This document shows, piece after piece, positions 13,671 to 13,927 of a stretch of 13,927 nt of DNA (its first letter is position 1; each line of letters opens with the position of its first letter). Origin of the DNA: DATFMP01 sp035266845 (GTDB taxonomy: Bacteria; SAR324; JACQKK01); NCBI GenBank assembly GCA_035266845.1, contig DATFMP010000092.1:1-13927 (forward strand). Reading direction: 5' to 3'. Both the position numbers and the translations under genes were made by a program. The notes beneath the pieces are model-generated. The model was not told the origin of the DNA. It did not search any database and worked only from the letters and a program-made list of their open reading frames with translations.

Positions 13671-13927
13671 ATGAGCCAGTCGAAAGGTAACATCCTGCGT
13701 TGCTCCTTCTGTGGAAAGTCGCAGAACGACGTAAAGAAGATCATTGCAGGCCCGACGGTCTACATCTGCAATGAGTGCGTCGAGCTCTGCAACGACATCA
13801 TGGAAGAGGAGTGGAGCAAGGAGCAGCTCAATCAGCAGGAGAGCAAGCTGCTCAAGCCTTTCGAAATCCGCGAGGTGCTGGACAACTACGTGGTTGGCCA
13901 GGAGCACGCCAAGAAGGTGCTCTCGGT
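13671..13927 (+). CDS. clpX: ClpX, ATP-dependent unfoldase subunit (N-terminal part)
   Basis: The first 85 codons of ClpX, cut by the window end. ClpX is the AAA+ unfoldase that feeds tagged proteins to the ClpP protease. The N-terminal zinc-binding domain is complete, with C11, C14, C33 and C36 (CSFCGKSQ and YICNECVELC). It is followed by the linker and the start of the AAA+ region, KPFEIREVLDNYVVGQEHAKK (about 62-82). The ATG follows GGTGGAG with a six-base spacer. Unlike the common tig-clpP-clpX order, it is preceded by 538 non-coding bases and an envelope protein, so it probably has its own promoter. The ATPase motifs lie outside the window. Confidence 0.97.
   Translation, partial: MSQSKGNILRCSFCGKSQNDVKKIIAGPTVYICNECVELCNDIMEEEWSKEQLNQQESKLLKPFEIREVLDNYVVGQEHAKKVLS

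Noticed and set aside
13208..13690. A 160-codon plus-strand frame overlapping the clpX start
   Set aside because: No ribosome binding site or domain, and it runs through several hairpins and over the clpX start in another frame.

Overview
The window is about 14 kb of GC-rich DNA from a Gram-negative bacterium. It carries signal-peptide proteins ending in aromatic residues typical of outer-membrane beta-barrels, plus a chromosomal housekeeping set: recA, mnmH, rplU-rpmA, ybeY, a PgpH-like HD hydrolase, clpX and a tRNA-Pro. The 7TM-HD (PgpH-like) gene directly followed by ybeY is an arrangement I associate with Deltaproteobacteria-type lineages (Desulfobacterota, Myxococcota and relatives). That placement is inference; I cannot assign a genus. 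No insertion sequence, phage gene, CRISPR array or plasmid function was seen.

Layout, left to right. A beta-barrel-like protein (1-915, +) ends at a strong hairpin. A tRNA-Pro(CGG) follows on the minus strand (1069-1142). Next come mnmH (1231-2316, -) and recA (2354-3445, -), which run in the same direction 37 bp apart and probably form one unit. A 540-bp divergent region separates recA from a class I/II aminotransferase (3986-5233, +), followed 23 bp later by a small PilZ-domain protein (5257-5577, +). The next 330 bp hold a dense cluster of palindromes. A secreted FecR-domain protein (5907-6653, -) and a Cys-rich uracil-DNA glycosylase (6802-7455, -) follow. A clear sigma70-type promoter then drives rplU-rpmA (7902-8774, +), with a bL21 carrying a roughly 100-residue Lys/Ala/Pro tail. 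Converging on rpmA are ybeY and pgpH (8818-11884, -), whose reading frames overlap by up to 92 nt. After another 546-bp non-coding stretch comes a small barrel protein with an N-terminal beta domain (12431-13132, +). A further 538-bp gap precedes clpX, which is cut by the right edge.

Functional themes are genome maintenance (recA, UDG), RNA and translation (tRNA-Pro, MnmH tRNA selenation, bL21/bL27, YbeY), second-messenger signalling (a PilZ protein that may read c-di-GMP and a PgpH-like enzyme that probably degrades c-di-AMP), protein turnover (ClpX) and cell envelope (two barrels, one FecR protein). These are mostly independent housekeeping genes, and I found no convincing new multi-gene system. 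The features most worth following are the basic tail on bL21 with its internal 48-bp duplication, the palindrome cluster at 5738-5877, dyads over candidate promoters of recA and pgpH, the pgpH/ybeY overlap, and the PilZ variant with Cys in place of the motif Ser.
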